Shown in pieces: positions 44,616-53,611 of a stretch of DNA of 64,000 bases. Below the pieces are notes generated by a model. It was not told the origin of the DNA, searched no databases, and saw only the letters and a program-made list of their open reading frames with translations. The position numbers and the translations under genes were made by a program. Source of the DNA: an uncultured Butyrivibrio sp. (GTDB lineage Bacteria > Bacillota > Clostridia > Lachnospirales > Lachnospiraceae); NCBI GenBank assembly GCA_947167765.1, contig CAMVJI010000001.1, positions 1 to 64,000 on the forward strand. Direction: 5' to 3'. Position 1 is the first letter of the stretch; the number at the start of each line of letters is the position of its first letter.

Positions 44616-46199
44616 ATGAAAAAGGCACTTATTATTGGGGCAGGCCCTGCAGGTCTTACTGCGGCCTATGAGCTTTTAACAAAATCCAAGGACTATCAGG
44701 TAATAGTCTTTGAAGAAACTTCTAAATTTGGTGGCATCTCAAGAACTGTTGAGTACAAGGGCAACAGAATGGATATGGGTGGCCACAGATTCTTTTCCAA
44801 GGTCCCAGAGGTTAATGAATGGTGGGAAAAGATGCTCCCTCAGCAGGGACATCCTACCTACGATGATATAGTATTAGACCGTCCCATGAAGATGAAGGAA
44901 GGCGGTCCTGACCCTGAGAAAACTGACAGGGTTATGCTTCGAAGAAACCGCGTATCCAGGATTTTCTTTGACAGGAAGTTCTATGACTACCCAATTTCTC
45001 TTAAGGTTGAGACCTTTAGGAACATGGGCCTTGCTAAGACGATAGCCTGCGGATTTTCATATCTGCACGCCATGATCTTTAAGAGACAGGAGAAGTCCCT
45101 TGAGGATTTCTATGTAAACAGATTTGGTAAGAAACTCTACTCAATGTTCTTTGAGTACTATACAGAGAACCTATGGGGCAGACATCCATCTGAGATCGAC
45201 CCCAGCTGGGGAGCTCAGAGAGTCAAGGGCGTTTCAATCCTTGCTGTTTTGAAAAACGCCTTCAGGAAGAAATCCGGTAAGACAGGTGGTAAGGTAGAGA
45301 CTTCACTTATCGAGGAATTCTCTTATCCTAAGCTTGGACCAGGTCAGCTCTGGGATGTTACTGCAGAAGAGATTAAAAATCTTGGCGGAACTATCATCAT
45401 GAATGCCAAGGTTGTTAAGGTCCGCAAGGATGGCAATCACCTTAAGGGTGTTACCTATCTTCAGGACGGTAAAGAGATTGATATTGACGGCGATGTAGTC
45501 ATCAGCTCCATGCCAGTTAAGGATCTTGTTGAGGGAATGAATGACGTTCCAGCTGATCCTGCAAGGATCGCAGCTGGTCTCCCTTACCGTGACTACATGA
45601 CTCTTGGAGTTCTTGTTCCAAAGCTTAACCTTGAGAACAAGACCAATATCAAGACTATAGGAAATATTGTTCCAGACAACTGGGTTTACGTTCAGGACAG
45701 AACAGTCAAGATGGGACGTTTCCAGATCTACAACAACTGGTCTCCATATCTTGTTAAAGACCTTGAGCACACTGTATGGGTTGGACTTGAGTACTTCTGC
45801 TTTGAAGGCGACTCCATGTGGAACATGACTGAGGATGAGTTCGCCAAGATGGCAATTGATGAGATGGTCACTCTTAACCTTATAAGCGATGCTTCTGAGG
45901 TTATTGACTATCATATGGAAAGGGTTAAGAAGGCATATCCAGCTTACTTTGATACCTATGATGAGATGGATAAGCTCATTGACTATCTTAACACTATCGA
46001 CAACCTTTACTGTGTCGGACGTAATGGTCAGCACAGATACAACAATATCGACCACTCAATGTGCACTTCCTTTGAGACAGTAAAGAACATTCTTAGCGGC
46101 GAGACAGACAGAAGCAATATCTGGAACGTCAACACTGAGAAGGAATATCACGAAACTGACGAAGCTAAGTCAGAAGAGGATGAGGTTGAAGTTGACTAA
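44616..46199 (+). CDS. FAD-dependent oxidoreductase, UDP-galactopyranose-mutase-like
   Basis: The N-terminal dinucleotide site is GAGPAGL at residues 8-14, followed by [14 protein letters not shown] and [16 protein letters not shown], typical of a flavoprotein group close to UDP-galactopyranose mutase and protoporphyrinogen-oxidase-like proteins in glycan loci. The C-terminus carries [15 protein letters not shown], the second FAD contact. It may interconvert pyranose and furanose forms or oxidise a sugar (inference). The frame opens at ATG 44610, but AAGGAAGG is only one base from it, so ATG 44616 is the real start. The last 15 residues are very acidic. Confidence 0.85.
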   Translation: MKKALIIGAGPAGLTAAYELLTKSKDYQVIVFEETSKFGGISRTVEYKGNRMDMGGHRFFSKVPEVNEWWEKMLPQQGHPTYDDIVLDRPMKMKEGGPDPEKTDRVMLRRNRVSRIFFDRKFYDYPISLKVETFRNMGLAKTIACGFSYLHAMIFKRQEKSLEDFYVNRFGKKLYSMFFEYYTENLWGRHPSEIDPSWGAQRVKGVSILAVLKNAFRKKSGKTGGKVETSLIEEFSYPKLGPGQLWDVTAEEIKNLGGTIIMNAKVVKVRKDGNHLKGVTYLQDGKEIDIDGDVVISSMPVKDLVEGMNDVPADPARIAAGLPYRDYMTLGVLVPKLNLENKTNIKTIGNIVPDNWVYVQDRTVKMGRFQIYNNWSPYLVKDLEHTVWVGLEYFCFEGDSMWNMTEDEFAKMAIDEMVTLNLISDASEVIDYHMERVKKAYPAYFDTYDEMDKLIDYLNTIDNLYCVGRNGQHRYNNIDHSMCTSFETVKNILSGETDRSNIWNVNTEKEYHETDEAKSEEDEVEVD

Positions 46200-46205
46200 T
46201 AATAG

Positions 46206-46229
46206 GTGGGCGGCACTTTTGCCGCCTAC
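46206..46229 (+). terminator. GC-rich hairpin after the flavoprotein gene
   Basis: GTGGGCGGCA and TGCCGCCTAC pair over ten positions (one G-U) around a CTTT loop, seven bases after the stop codon. There is no T-run behind it, so it may be an attenuator or an RNA-stabilising hairpin instead of a full terminator. Confidence 0.5.
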
Positions 46230-46252
46230 TGCCATGTAAGAAGGTTTGATAC

Positions 46253-47671
46253 ATGCAGTTTGTTTCTTTTGCATTTTTGCTGCTTTTACCTGTAGCAGCT
46301 ATTATCAATTTCATTATTCCCAGGAAATTCAGGTACATTTGGCTCCTTGTAATAAGCATAGCCTTTTATCTTAGTATTGATCTTAAGGCAGCTGCTGTTA
46401 TGGCTGGGACCATTGTGGTAACTTATATTTCGGCTCTTTTGATTGACAAGGTTTCAGGAGAGGGCAGCGAAAAGAGACCCAAAAGTGCCCTGGTCATTCT
46501 GGCTGTGTCTGTGATCTTGGAGATCGCTGCCATGCTCATTTTTAGAAGTGGCAAGATAATGGGAGCCATTGGTATTTCTTTTTACATGCTCAAGTCCGTT
46601 GGATATCTGGTGGATGTATACAGAGGGGATGTGGCAGCGGAAAAGAACTTCTGCAAGCTGGCACTTTTCGTGTCCTTCTTTACCCAGGTGATCTCAGGTC
46701 CTATCGAGAGAGCAGGGAACATGCTTCCTCAGTTCTCATATCCTGTGACTGTGGATTTTGACAGGATGCGAGATGGATTCTTGCAGATCCTGTGGGGTTA
46801 TTTCTTAAAGCTTGTTATAGCTGACAGACTGGCGATTTTTGTTAATAACGTCTATGATGACCCGGCGCTGGTTGGGGGAACCATCGTAGCCATCGCTACA
46901 TTTTTCTATTCTTTTGAGATCTACTGCGACTTTGCTGGTTATTCTGCCATTGCCATAGGTGTTTCAAGGATCCTTGGCATTGATGTCATGAAGAACTTTG
47001 ACAGCCCATATATGGCTAAGAGCATTGCAGAGTTCTGGCGCAGATGGCATATATCATTGTCTACCTGGCTCAGGGACTATATCTATATTCCCCTTGGTGG
47101 AAACAGGAAGGGGACGGTTAGGAAGTACCTTAACGTTCTTATTGTGTTTGCGGTCAGTGGTATCTGGCACGGATCTGCCTTGACATTCCTGGTTTGGGGA
47201 CTGCTTCATGCCCTTTATCAGATCATTGGATTTATCACAATGCCAGTAAGGGACAAGATTGTAGCAGTTCTTAAGATTGACAGAGAGGGTTTATCTCACA
47301 GGACAGTTAAGACAATCGTGACGTTTCTTTTAGTTAATCTTGCATGGGTGTTCTTTAGAGCACCTACTCTTGAACAGGCTATTTTGATCATTAAAAGGAG
47401 CTTTGAGTTTACACCATGGGTGTTTACAGATGGAGGGCTCTTTATGATGGGACTATCCCAGGGAAGCTTTAACGTAGGCATTGCAGGTATAGCTCTTTTG
47501 ATAACCATGGACATCCTCGCCTTTAACGGCGTTGAGATAAGAGACAGGATCATCAGGCAGGCTATCTGGTACAGATGGATCATCATGATAGCTGGAATCC
47601 TGGCAATTTCCATTTTTGGTATCTGGGGTGCGGGATATAACGCATCAAGCTTTATTTATCAACAGTTCTGA
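46253..47671 (+). CDS. MBOAT family O-acyltransferase, second copy
   Basis: Of the same family as the 36545 protein, 472 residues. It has FYMLKSVGYLVDVYRGD, FFTQVISGPIER, FWRRWHISLSTWLRDYIYIPLGG (in parts) and catalytic His306 in SGIWHGSALTFLVWGLLHA. The N-terminal 70 residues differ from the first copy. It is paired with an SGNH-like gene starting nine bases after its stop, repeating the arrangement of the first pair. The acyl donor is unknown. Confidence 0.95.
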   Translation: MQFVSFAFLLLLPVAAIINFIIPRKFRYIWLLVISIAFYLSIDLKAAAVMAGTIVVTYISALLIDKVSGEGSEKRPKSALVILAVSVILEIAAMLIFRSGKIMGAIGISFYMLKSVGYLVDVYRGDVAAEKNFCKLALFVSFFTQVISGPIERAGNMLPQFSYPVTVDFDRMRDGFLQILWGYFLKLVIADRLAIFVNNVYDDPALVGGTIVAIATFFYSFEIYCDFAGYSAIAIGVSRILGIDVMKNFDSPYMAKSIAEFWRRWHISLSTWLRDYIYIPLGGNRKGTVRKYLNVLIVFAVSGIWHGSALTFLVWGLLHALYQIIGFITMPVRDKIVAVLKIDREGLSHRTVKTIVTFLLVNLAWVFFRAPTLEQAILIIKRSFEFTPWVFTDGGLFMMGLSQGSFNVGIAGIALLITMDILAFNGVEIRDRIIRQAIWYRWIIMIAGILAISIFGIWGAGYNASSFIYQQF

Positions 47672-47679
47672 GGCTTTTT

Positions 47680-49170
47680 ATGAAGATTAGATTTGTGAAC
47701 ATCTTAAAGGTCCTGGCCTTTACCTGTGTGGCGAGTTTGTGCGTGTATGGCGCCACGGTGGTACTTAGGGACAAGGACAGTGAATATAAATATGCAGACT
47801 TTTTTGACAGGGCAGATCAGATAGATGTGCTGTTTATAGGTTCATCCCACGTTATCAATGCCATTAACCCTGTGGTCCTTTACGGAGAGCAGGGTATCAC
47901 CTCTTACAACATGGGTGGCCACGGCTCGATCATGCAGTCAACCTACTGGGAGCTCATGGAGGCGCTGCAGTATTGTAACCCCAAGTGTGTGGTGGTGGAC
48001 ACCTACATGCTGCAAAAGGACTACAAGTACCTGGATGAGATGAATGACGACTACAGCGATGAGGACAGGGCAAGTTCTATAGCTCAGCTCCACCTTAATA
48101 TGGACTGTTGGCCACTAAATAAGCTTAAAGTTGCCGCGGTCAATGACCTTATCAAAGACGAAGAGATCAGGAAGCAGTTTTACGAGCCATTTTATGTATA
48201 TCACCACAGATGGGATGTGCTTAAGAGTAATGACTACAAGACCCTGACAGGTGATGGTGACAGGAACCATTTCTTTGGAGCTGAGATGCGCTATGGCATC
48301 GAGCTGACTCCTGGTATTTACCCTAATCCTGAGGATGATAATGGCCTTGGGGGAGATACAATTGGTGAGGAGTACCTTCGCAAGATAATTGATGAGTGTC
48401 AGGGGCGCGGGATAGACGTTATCGTGACATTCCTTACCTGCAGTGCATCAACTGATGACAAAAGAGCTGTGGACAGCGCCAGGATCATCTGTGATGAATA
48501 TGATGTACCTTTTGTAAACATGCAGGAGATGGGTGTTGTTGATCTTTACACTGACCTTAACGACACAGGCCATATGAATGCCAATGGCGCCATCAAGGCC
48601 ACTAAGTGTATCGGAGAGGCTATAGCAGAACTTGGAAAGTGTCAGGATCACAGAGGAGATCCTGCCTATGACTACTGGCAGCAGAGGGCTGAGAAGTTCT
48701 ACGGCGAGATATATGATATAGCACTTTCATCTGACAGCGTATATCAGGAGCTCAATTACCTGGCAGGTGCTGACAGCGTTGGGACGATCCTGTATATCAA
48801 TGATGGTTCCCAGGCTTTTGGTGACAATGAGATGCAGAGACTGATCCATAACTTCACCGTAACGCCAACTATTTATCACACTGATGGACCCTACATCATG
48901 ATCTATGACCCGGTTTCAAAAAAAGTCTATGAGGCCAGCGGAACTGAGGTGCTAGACGGAATAGACACTAGTTTTGGAACAATCCATTATCAGCCGGTTG
49001 AGCATCTTTTCAGGCTTCTTTACACAGATGAGGACCCTGAGACCAATCTTTTGTACGATGATGCTAAAATCGATTATGACATACAGATAATCACCTATGA
49101 TGCGGAGTCGGGAGAGATACTATCCCACAACTACTTCAAGTCATATGGAAGTAACTATACTAAAGGATGA
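47680..49170 (+). CDS. SGNH-like extracellular protein, partner of the second MBOAT
   Basis: 496 residues with an N-terminal anchor helix (about 9-28). Block I is VLFIGSSHVINAINP and the closing catalytic motif is LNDTGHMNANG, so a Ser-His/Asp arrangement like DltD/AlgX is present. A C-terminal region of about 170 residues follows and shares its general make-up with the protein at 38057 (a long extra beta-type region). It very likely acts with the preceding MBOAT in acylating the outer glycan. Confidence 0.75.
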   Translation: MKIRFVNILKVLAFTCVASLCVYGATVVLRDKDSEYKYADFFDRADQIDVLFIGSSHVINAINPVVLYGEQGITSYNMGGHGSIMQSTYWELMEALQYCNPKCVVVDTYMLQKDYKYLDEMNDDYSDEDRASSIAQLHLNMDCWPLNKLKVAAVNDLIKDEEIRKQFYEPFYVYHHRWDVLKSNDYKTLTGDGDRNHFFGAEMRYGIELTPGIYPNPEDDNGLGGDTIGEEYLRKIIDECQGRGIDVIVTFLTCSASTDDKRAVDSARIICDEYDVPFVNMQEMGVVDLYTDLNDTGHMNANGAIKATKCIGEAIAELGKCQDHRGDPAYDYWQQRAEKFYGEIYDIALSSDSVYQELNYLAGADSVGTILYINDGSQAFGDNEMQRLIHNFTVTPTIYHTDGPYIMIYDPVSKKVYEASGTEVLDGIDTSFGTIHYQPVEHLFRLLYTDEDPETNLLYDDAKIDYDIQIITYDAESGEILSHNYFKSYGSNYTKG

Positions 49171-49197
49171 TTTAGAAATATAAAAGGAGGATCGTCA

Positions 49198-49818
49198 ATG
49201 AGCGATAAGGTTTGCATAGTAGGAATTGCAGGAGGAACAGCTTCTGGTAAGACCACCATTGTCAGGAAGATAAAAGAGAAGTTTGGAGATGACATTGTTG
49301 TGATCAACCATGACTCTTACTACAAGGCTCATGATGACCTTTCTTATGAGGACAGGAGCAGGCTCAACTACGACCACCCTGCTTCCTTTGATACTGATCT
49401 TATGATCGAGGACGTTAAAAAGCTAAAAGACGGCAAGGAGATCGACATGCCAGTCTATGACTATACTATCCACAACAGGTCAGATGAGACAATACACGTG
49501 GTCCCCAAAAAGGTAATAATCCTTGAGGGTATCCTGATCCTTGAGAGCCAGGCCCTTCGTGATCTTATGGACATCAAGGTCTTCGTTGATACAGACGCTG
49601 ACGAGAGGCTTATGCGAAGGATAATCCGTGACATGTCAGAGAGGGCAAGGAGCATAGAGTCGATCCTTACCCAGTATAGAGACACTGTTAAGCCTATGCA
49701 TGAACAGTTTGTTGAACCAAGTAAGAAGTATGCTGATATCATCATTCCTCGCGGTGGTGAGAATACAACTGGTATCAGCATCCTGCAGGAACACTTGAAT
49801 TTAGTAATGGCTGAGTAA
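49198..49818 (+). CDS. udk: Uridine kinase
   Basis: This is a standard-length uridine/cytidine kinase (206 residues): Walker A GGTASGKTT at 12-20, NHDSYY, YDHPASFDTDLM, PVYDYTIHNR and the lid RRIIRDM. It phosphorylates uridine and cytidine in pyrimidine salvage. It has the strongest ribosome site of the region (AAAGGAGG) and sits between an SGNH gene and a membrane gene. A housekeeping gene inside a capsule locus is unusual. It may raise UTP/CTP supply for sugar nucleotides and CDP donors (inference), or the locus may have inserted next to it. Confidence 0.96.
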   Translation: MSDKVCIVGIAGGTASGKTTIVRKIKEKFGDDIVVINHDSYYKAHDDLSYEDRSRLNYDHPASFDTDLMIEDVKKLKDGKEIDMPVYDYTIHNRSDETIHVVPKKVIILEGILILESQALRDLMDIKVFVDTDADERLMRRIIRDMSERARSIESILTQYRDTVKPMHEQFVEPSKKYADIIIPRGGENTTGISILQEHLNLVMAE

Positions 49819-49829
49819 AGGATAAAGAT

Positions 49830-51008
49830 ATGCTTCAGGTTTTGGCTGGAATACCAAGCCTCATATTGTGGATGCTCATCGTTCCGTTTTGTGTGGGGCT
49901 GCTTGCAAATTTCATATTGCCAAGGAGCAGGAGAACATTAGGGATAACATTTATCCTGGGATACCTGGTGTACATGGGGGTCTTTGAGATTGTGGCTATT
50001 ATCTGCATGACCAGGATTACCTACAGTGCATTTACCTACTGTTGCAGGATATTTATGGTCTGCGTTCTGGTGCTGGCTGTGGCCGGTATCGTTCGAAGCG
50101 TGTTGAAGCTTAAGGGAAGTGAAAAGAACTATCTGACTCTTTTCCCTGGAGAGGCCCACGCTGATGTGTATGACCTTATGAGTCCCAGATCCAACCCCGG
50201 ATTTTACAAGGTGGACTACCCCAAGGAGAGCATCATATACTGGGGAATATTTTTTGTCATCCTGGCATTCCAGATGGTGATGTCTGTGGTGATGGCAAGC
50301 TTTGACGGAGATGATGCTTTCTATGTAGTTGAATCTCTTTTGGCCCAACAGGCAGATGTAATGAATACCATACTGCCATATACTGGCACCTCCACCTATC
50401 TTGATATAAGACATGCCCTGGCTGTTATAACCATGTGGATAGCCTTTGTGGCCAGAGAATCTGGAATACATGCAACTGTTGTATCCCACACTATAATGCC
50501 TCTTTTCTTTATTCCACTTGTATATCTTGTGTATGTTGAGATTGGAAGAGTGCTATTTAGGGCCAGGCAGCAGATCATTCCAGTATTCATGATAATTGTG
50601 GCATTTCTTTTGATGTTTGGGAATGTGTCTATATATACGCCAGCCACCTTCTTTTTGATGAGGACCTGGCAGGGTAAGGCCCTGGTTTCTAACCTTGTGT
50701 TCCCGCTGATCTTCTGGATATTCCTGTGGATGTTTGAAGAGGCAGGCTCATCTCCTCCGCCAAACCGCAGGGAAAAAGAGTGGGAGCAGCCAAGAAGAGA
50801 GTGGTGCCCATGGATAGAGCTGTTTTTTGTGAACATGCTGTCCGGAATGTGCAGCTCTCTTGGAGTAATATTTGGAAGCGGACTCATAGCGCTGCTGACG
50901 CTGGTACTGCTGATCTATACGAGAAAGATCAAGGTGATCCTTGGTGCTATATTATGTATTGTGCCTAATATAGTTTATCTGATGATCTACTTCTCCCTGA
51001 TCGGATAA
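49830..51008 (+). CDS. DUF6077-like membrane protein, N-terminal half
   Basis: 392 residues with about nine helices. The family marks ASFDGDDAFYVVESLLAQQ, GTSTYLDIRHALAV, ESGIHATVVSHTIMPLFFIP and FFLMRTWQGKALVSNL are all in order. The protein ends with CIVPNIVYLMIYFSLIG, where relatives, as I recall them, go on for further helices and a soluble end. A protein that looks like this missing part is encoded at 52780. The acidic pair in FDGDDAF is a plausible GT-C catalytic site. Function is unknown. Confidence 0.62.
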   Translation: MLQVLAGIPSLILWMLIVPFCVGLLANFILPRSRRTLGITFILGYLVYMGVFEIVAIICMTRITYSAFTYCCRIFMVCVLVLAVAGIVRSVLKLKGSEKNYLTLFPGEAHADVYDLMSPRSNPGFYKVDYPKESIIYWGIFFVILAFQMVMSVVMASFDGDDAFYVVESLLAQQADVMNTILPYTGTSTYLDIRHALAVITMWIAFVARESGIHATVVSHTIMPLFFIPLVYLVYVEIGRVLFRARQQIIPVFMIIVAFLLMFGNVSIYTPATFFLMRTWQGKALVSNLVFPLIFWIFLWMFEEAGSSPPPNRREKEWEQPRREWCPWIELFFVNMLSGMCSSLGVIFGSGLIALLTLVLLIYTRKIKVILGAILCIVPNIVYLMIYFSLIG

Positions 51009-51035
51009 AGAATAAAAAAGAGAAAGAATAAGAGA

Positions 51036-52019
51036 ATGAATGATATGACTGAAAAGAAAAATGATGACAAGAGATTTAACCTTTCGGAGATCCCAATCTG
51101 GGTCCACATCGCAGTACTGGCTGTTATTGCCCTAGTAATAGCGTTTACTGCTTATAAACTTCTTAAGTGGAACGCGGGAACTGCCCAGACAGAGGGTGTT
51201 GTAGAGGGCAATTTTGAAGTTGAGGTTCAGGACCAGGTATTCCTTCTTCCAGATGACAAGAAGGCAATGCACGAAGATGATGGAGTTGAGACCATTCTTT
51301 TCCTGGGAAATGATATCCTGACTTACTACAGTGATGAGAATGGTGTTGTAGAACAGGTTGCTGCCAAGACTGGAGCCACATGCATAAATGCTGGATTCCC
51401 TGAGAGTACTGTGGCACTTAAGAATGCCCAGTTTAGTTCTGAATATCCTCTTGATGCTTTCTCTTTTTACAATGTATCAAAAGCGATAGCAACCAGAGAC
51501 TTTTCTCTTTTACATGACAATGAAAAGAAATTTGAAGATTCAAGATATGACAAAGGGGCAGCTCTTCTTGAAGAGCTGGATATGAACACAGTCGATACAT
51601 TGGTTGTTTTCTATGATGCACATGACTATATCAGCTACAGGATTGGTATGAACCCTGACAATGCAGATGATCCGCTAACTTACAGCGGCGCGTTAAGTGC
51701 CGGGATCAAGGCTATCCAAGAGGCTTATCCATTTATAAGGATCGTGTGTATGTCATTTCCTATGTGCTACGCCTATGATGCATCTGGAAGTCTTGTAAAT
51801 GGTGATATGTACGACTTTGGAAATGGAAGGCTTACAACATACTATCAGTTCATGATGGATGTGTCCGGAGCCACTGGTGTTACATTTATCGACAACTACT
51901 ATGGAACAATTGATGCTGACAACAGCTCAGAGTGGCTCCTTGACAATATCCACGTAAATGCTGCCTGCAACGAACATATGGCTCAGCACTTTGTGGATGT
52001 GATTTATGGGGAGCAGTAA
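51036..52019 (+). CDS. Membrane-anchored SGNH-like protein lacking the usual catalytic Ser
   Basis: 327 residues with a short cytoplasmic start, one helix at about 22-42, then an SGNH-type domain. Block I reads ILFLGNDILTYY in place of the family GDS, so the nucleophile position is Asp. AGFPESTV corresponds to block II, VVFYDAHDY to the next, and LLDNIHVNAACNEH keeps the closing Asp-His pair. It may be a pseudoenzyme or binding protein, or use another residue. It lies between the two halves of the DUF6077-like protein and directly before the flippase pair. Confidence 0.72.
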   Translation: MNDMTEKKNDDKRFNLSEIPIWVHIAVLAVIALVIAFTAYKLLKWNAGTAQTEGVVEGNFEVEVQDQVFLLPDDKKAMHEDDGVETILFLGNDILTYYSDENGVVEQVAAKTGATCINAGFPESTVALKNAQFSSEYPLDAFSFYNVSKAIATRDFSLLHDNEKKFEDSRYDKGAALLEELDMNTVDTLVVFYDAHDYISYRIGMNPDNADDPLTYSGALSAGIKAIQEAYPFIRIVCMSFPMCYAYDASGSLVNGDMYDFGNGRLTTYYQFMMDVSGATGVTFIDNYYGTIDADNSSEWLLDNIHVNAACNEHMAQHFVDVIYGEQ

Positions 52020-52039
52020 GCTGCTTGGTGAGGTAAAGT

Positions 52040-52408
52040 TTGAAAGATAAGATTTTTAGTAAGATAAAGCCGGCAGATTTACTTTTGCTGGAGCTGTCGG
52101 TGATGGTGTACTCACTGTCTACTGTGGCAGCTAATATGGCCTCAAAGCATGAGTTTTTATCTTGGGGATATATTTTCTTTTTTGGACTTGAGTTTGTGGT
52201 GCTTGCCATATATGCAATCCTTTGGCAGCAGATTATCAAGAAGTTTCAGCTGTCAGTGGCGTACGCCAACAAGTCACTGACTCTTTTGTGGTCAATGCTC
52301 TGGAACTACATAATATTCAGCCAGGGGATCACTCCAGGTAAAGTGGCAGGAGTAGTGCTTGTCATGATCGGTGTGATGATAATGAACATCGGAGGTGGGG
52401 AGAAATGA
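52040..52408 (+). CDS. EamA/SMR-like small transporter subunit A
   Basis: A 122-residue protein with four membrane helices, of the size and pattern of SMR/EamA half-transporters, with KVAGVVLVMIGVMIMNIGG as last helix. Pairs like ArnE/ArnF flip polyprenyl-phosphate-linked sugars. The start is TTG 52040 with GGTGAGG six bases upstream, and the stop overlaps the start of the second subunit by four bases. A heterodimer flipping a lipid-linked sugar for the GT-C enzymes is inferred. Confidence 0.75.
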   Translation: MKDKIFSKIKPADLLLLELSVMVYSLSTVAANMASKHEFLSWGYIFFFGLEFVVLAIYAILWQQIIKKFQLSVAYANKSLTLLWSMLWNYIIFSQGITPGKVAGVVLVMIGVMIMNIGGGEK

Positions 52409-52749
52409 TAAATGTGTTCTTCCTTCTGATGATCCTTGCGGAGATAATCGCTTCAACTTCCCAGGTACTGCTTAAGATAAGTGCGGGAAAGAAGTATCCT
52501 AGTTTTATCCGTGAGTATTTGAATGCCTTCGTTATTGGAGGATATGCGCTTTTAGTTGTATCCATGGTGATCAGTATTTTCTGCTATGACGGCCTTGGAT
52601 ACATGGGCGTGGTTGTACTTGAGCCTATTGCTTATATTATTGTCATGTTTATGTCCAGAGTGATCTTCAAGGAAAAGATCGTTCCATCTAAGATCATTGG
52701 AATGTTTCTGATCATTGCTGGAATTGTGGTGTTCTACTTGTTAGGATGA
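52405..52749 (+). CDS. EamA/SMR-like small transporter subunit B
   Basis: The 114-residue partner of the previous gene, also with four helices. ASTSQVLLKISAGKKYP near the N-terminus (a conserved SQ..LK of ArnE/EmrE-like proteins), YMGVVVLEPIAYIIVMFMSR, and IGMFLIIAGIVVF at the end are typical of the EamA/SMR clan. Its start overlaps the stop of subunit A (ATGA), so both are made together. Confidence 0.78.
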   Translation: MINVFFLLMILAEIIASTSQVLLKISAGKKYPSFIREYLNAFVIGGYALLVVSMVISIFCYDGLGYMGVVVLEPIAYIIVMFMSRVIFKEKIVPSKIIGMFLIIAGIVVFYLLG

Positions 52750-52779
52750 CTGTGAATAGTTACACGTAGAGGTACATGT

Positions 52780-53598
52780 ATGTACGGAATATTTATGGAG
52801 TGTTGGGTTTCGCTTAAGCTCTATTTTGGAAATCCAATCTTACCCATCATTCTTCTTGCATCAGCGGTATATCTGATCATATTTGAGAAGGATGTAAGGA
52901 AAAAGATAATACTTGGAGTGCTGCCAATTGTGATACTGGCAGGATTTCTTTTGCCCATAACTAAGATCGTGTATGTGGCAGCCTTTGACGATGGAAGCGA
53001 TACCTACTACCGGATCCTCTGGCTCATACCAATGTATCTGGTGATCGGATATGCAGCCTGTAAGCTCATCTTTAGCCTTGGCAGCAAGGTTAAACAGAGG
53101 GTTGCGCTGGTGGCTGTGCTGGTAGTTGTAGTACTATCTGGTTCGCTTGTATATTTCAATCAGTACATGTCTGTGGCTGAGAATATGTACCATATCCCTC
53201 AGTATGTTATTGATGTATGTGATGTCATCGCTCCCAAAGAGGGAGAGCAGAGAGTCAGAGCAGTATTTCCATCGGAGCTTGTTCACTTCGTACGCCAGTA
53301 TGACACTGATATTTTGATGCCCTATGGCAGGGAAATGCTGGCAACTCAGTGGGACTACTACAATGCAGTCTACGATGCCTATGAGAAACCTGAAGTCATA
53401 AATGCCAAGGATCTTTTGGAGGCCACAAGGCAGACCAAGTGCCTGTACATAGTGCTTCGCACTGATAGGAAGGTTGACGTTAACCTGATCACCATGGGGC
53501 TTAAGCTTGTTGATACTGTTGGTGACTATCTGATCTACTTGGATCCTGAAGTTCAGGAATGGTACGATGAGCATGGCGTTTATATAACTACCTCTTAA
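52780..53598 (+). CDS. Membrane protein resembling the C-terminal half of DUF6077 proteins
   Basis: 272 residues with four or five helices in the first 125 and a soluble outer domain behind. DDGSDTYYRILWLIPMYLVIGY looks like the late conserved segment of DUF6077-type proteins, where a dwell of aromatic residues precedes the last helices. Since the 392-residue protein at 49830 lacks this part, the two may together form one functional unit. The ATG has AGAGG at seven bases, so it is a real independent gene. This reading is tentative. Confidence 0.5.
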   Translation: MYGIFMECWVSLKLYFGNPILPIILLASAVYLIIFEKDVRKKIILGVLPIVILAGFLLPITKIVYVAAFDDGSDTYYRILWLIPMYLVIGYAACKLIFSLGSKVKQRVALVAVLVVVVLSGSLVYFNQYMSVAENMYHIPQYVIDVCDVIAPKEGEQRVRAVFPSELVHFVRQYDTDILMPYGREMLATQWDYYNAVYDAYEKPEVINAKDLLEATRQTKCLYIVLRTDRKVDVNLITMGLKLVDTVGDYLIYLDPEVQEWYDEHGVYITTS

Positions 53599-53611
53599 AA
53601 AGGATAAATAG

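Noticed and set aside
45303-46055. 250-residue minus-strand reading frame
   Set aside because: It is antisense to the well-conserved flavoprotein gene, has no ribosome site and no recognisable motif.
49938-50489. 183-residue minus-strand reading frame rich in His and Gln
   Set aside because: It is antisense to the DUF6077-like gene; the His/Gln bias is what hydrophobic membrane codons give on the other strand.
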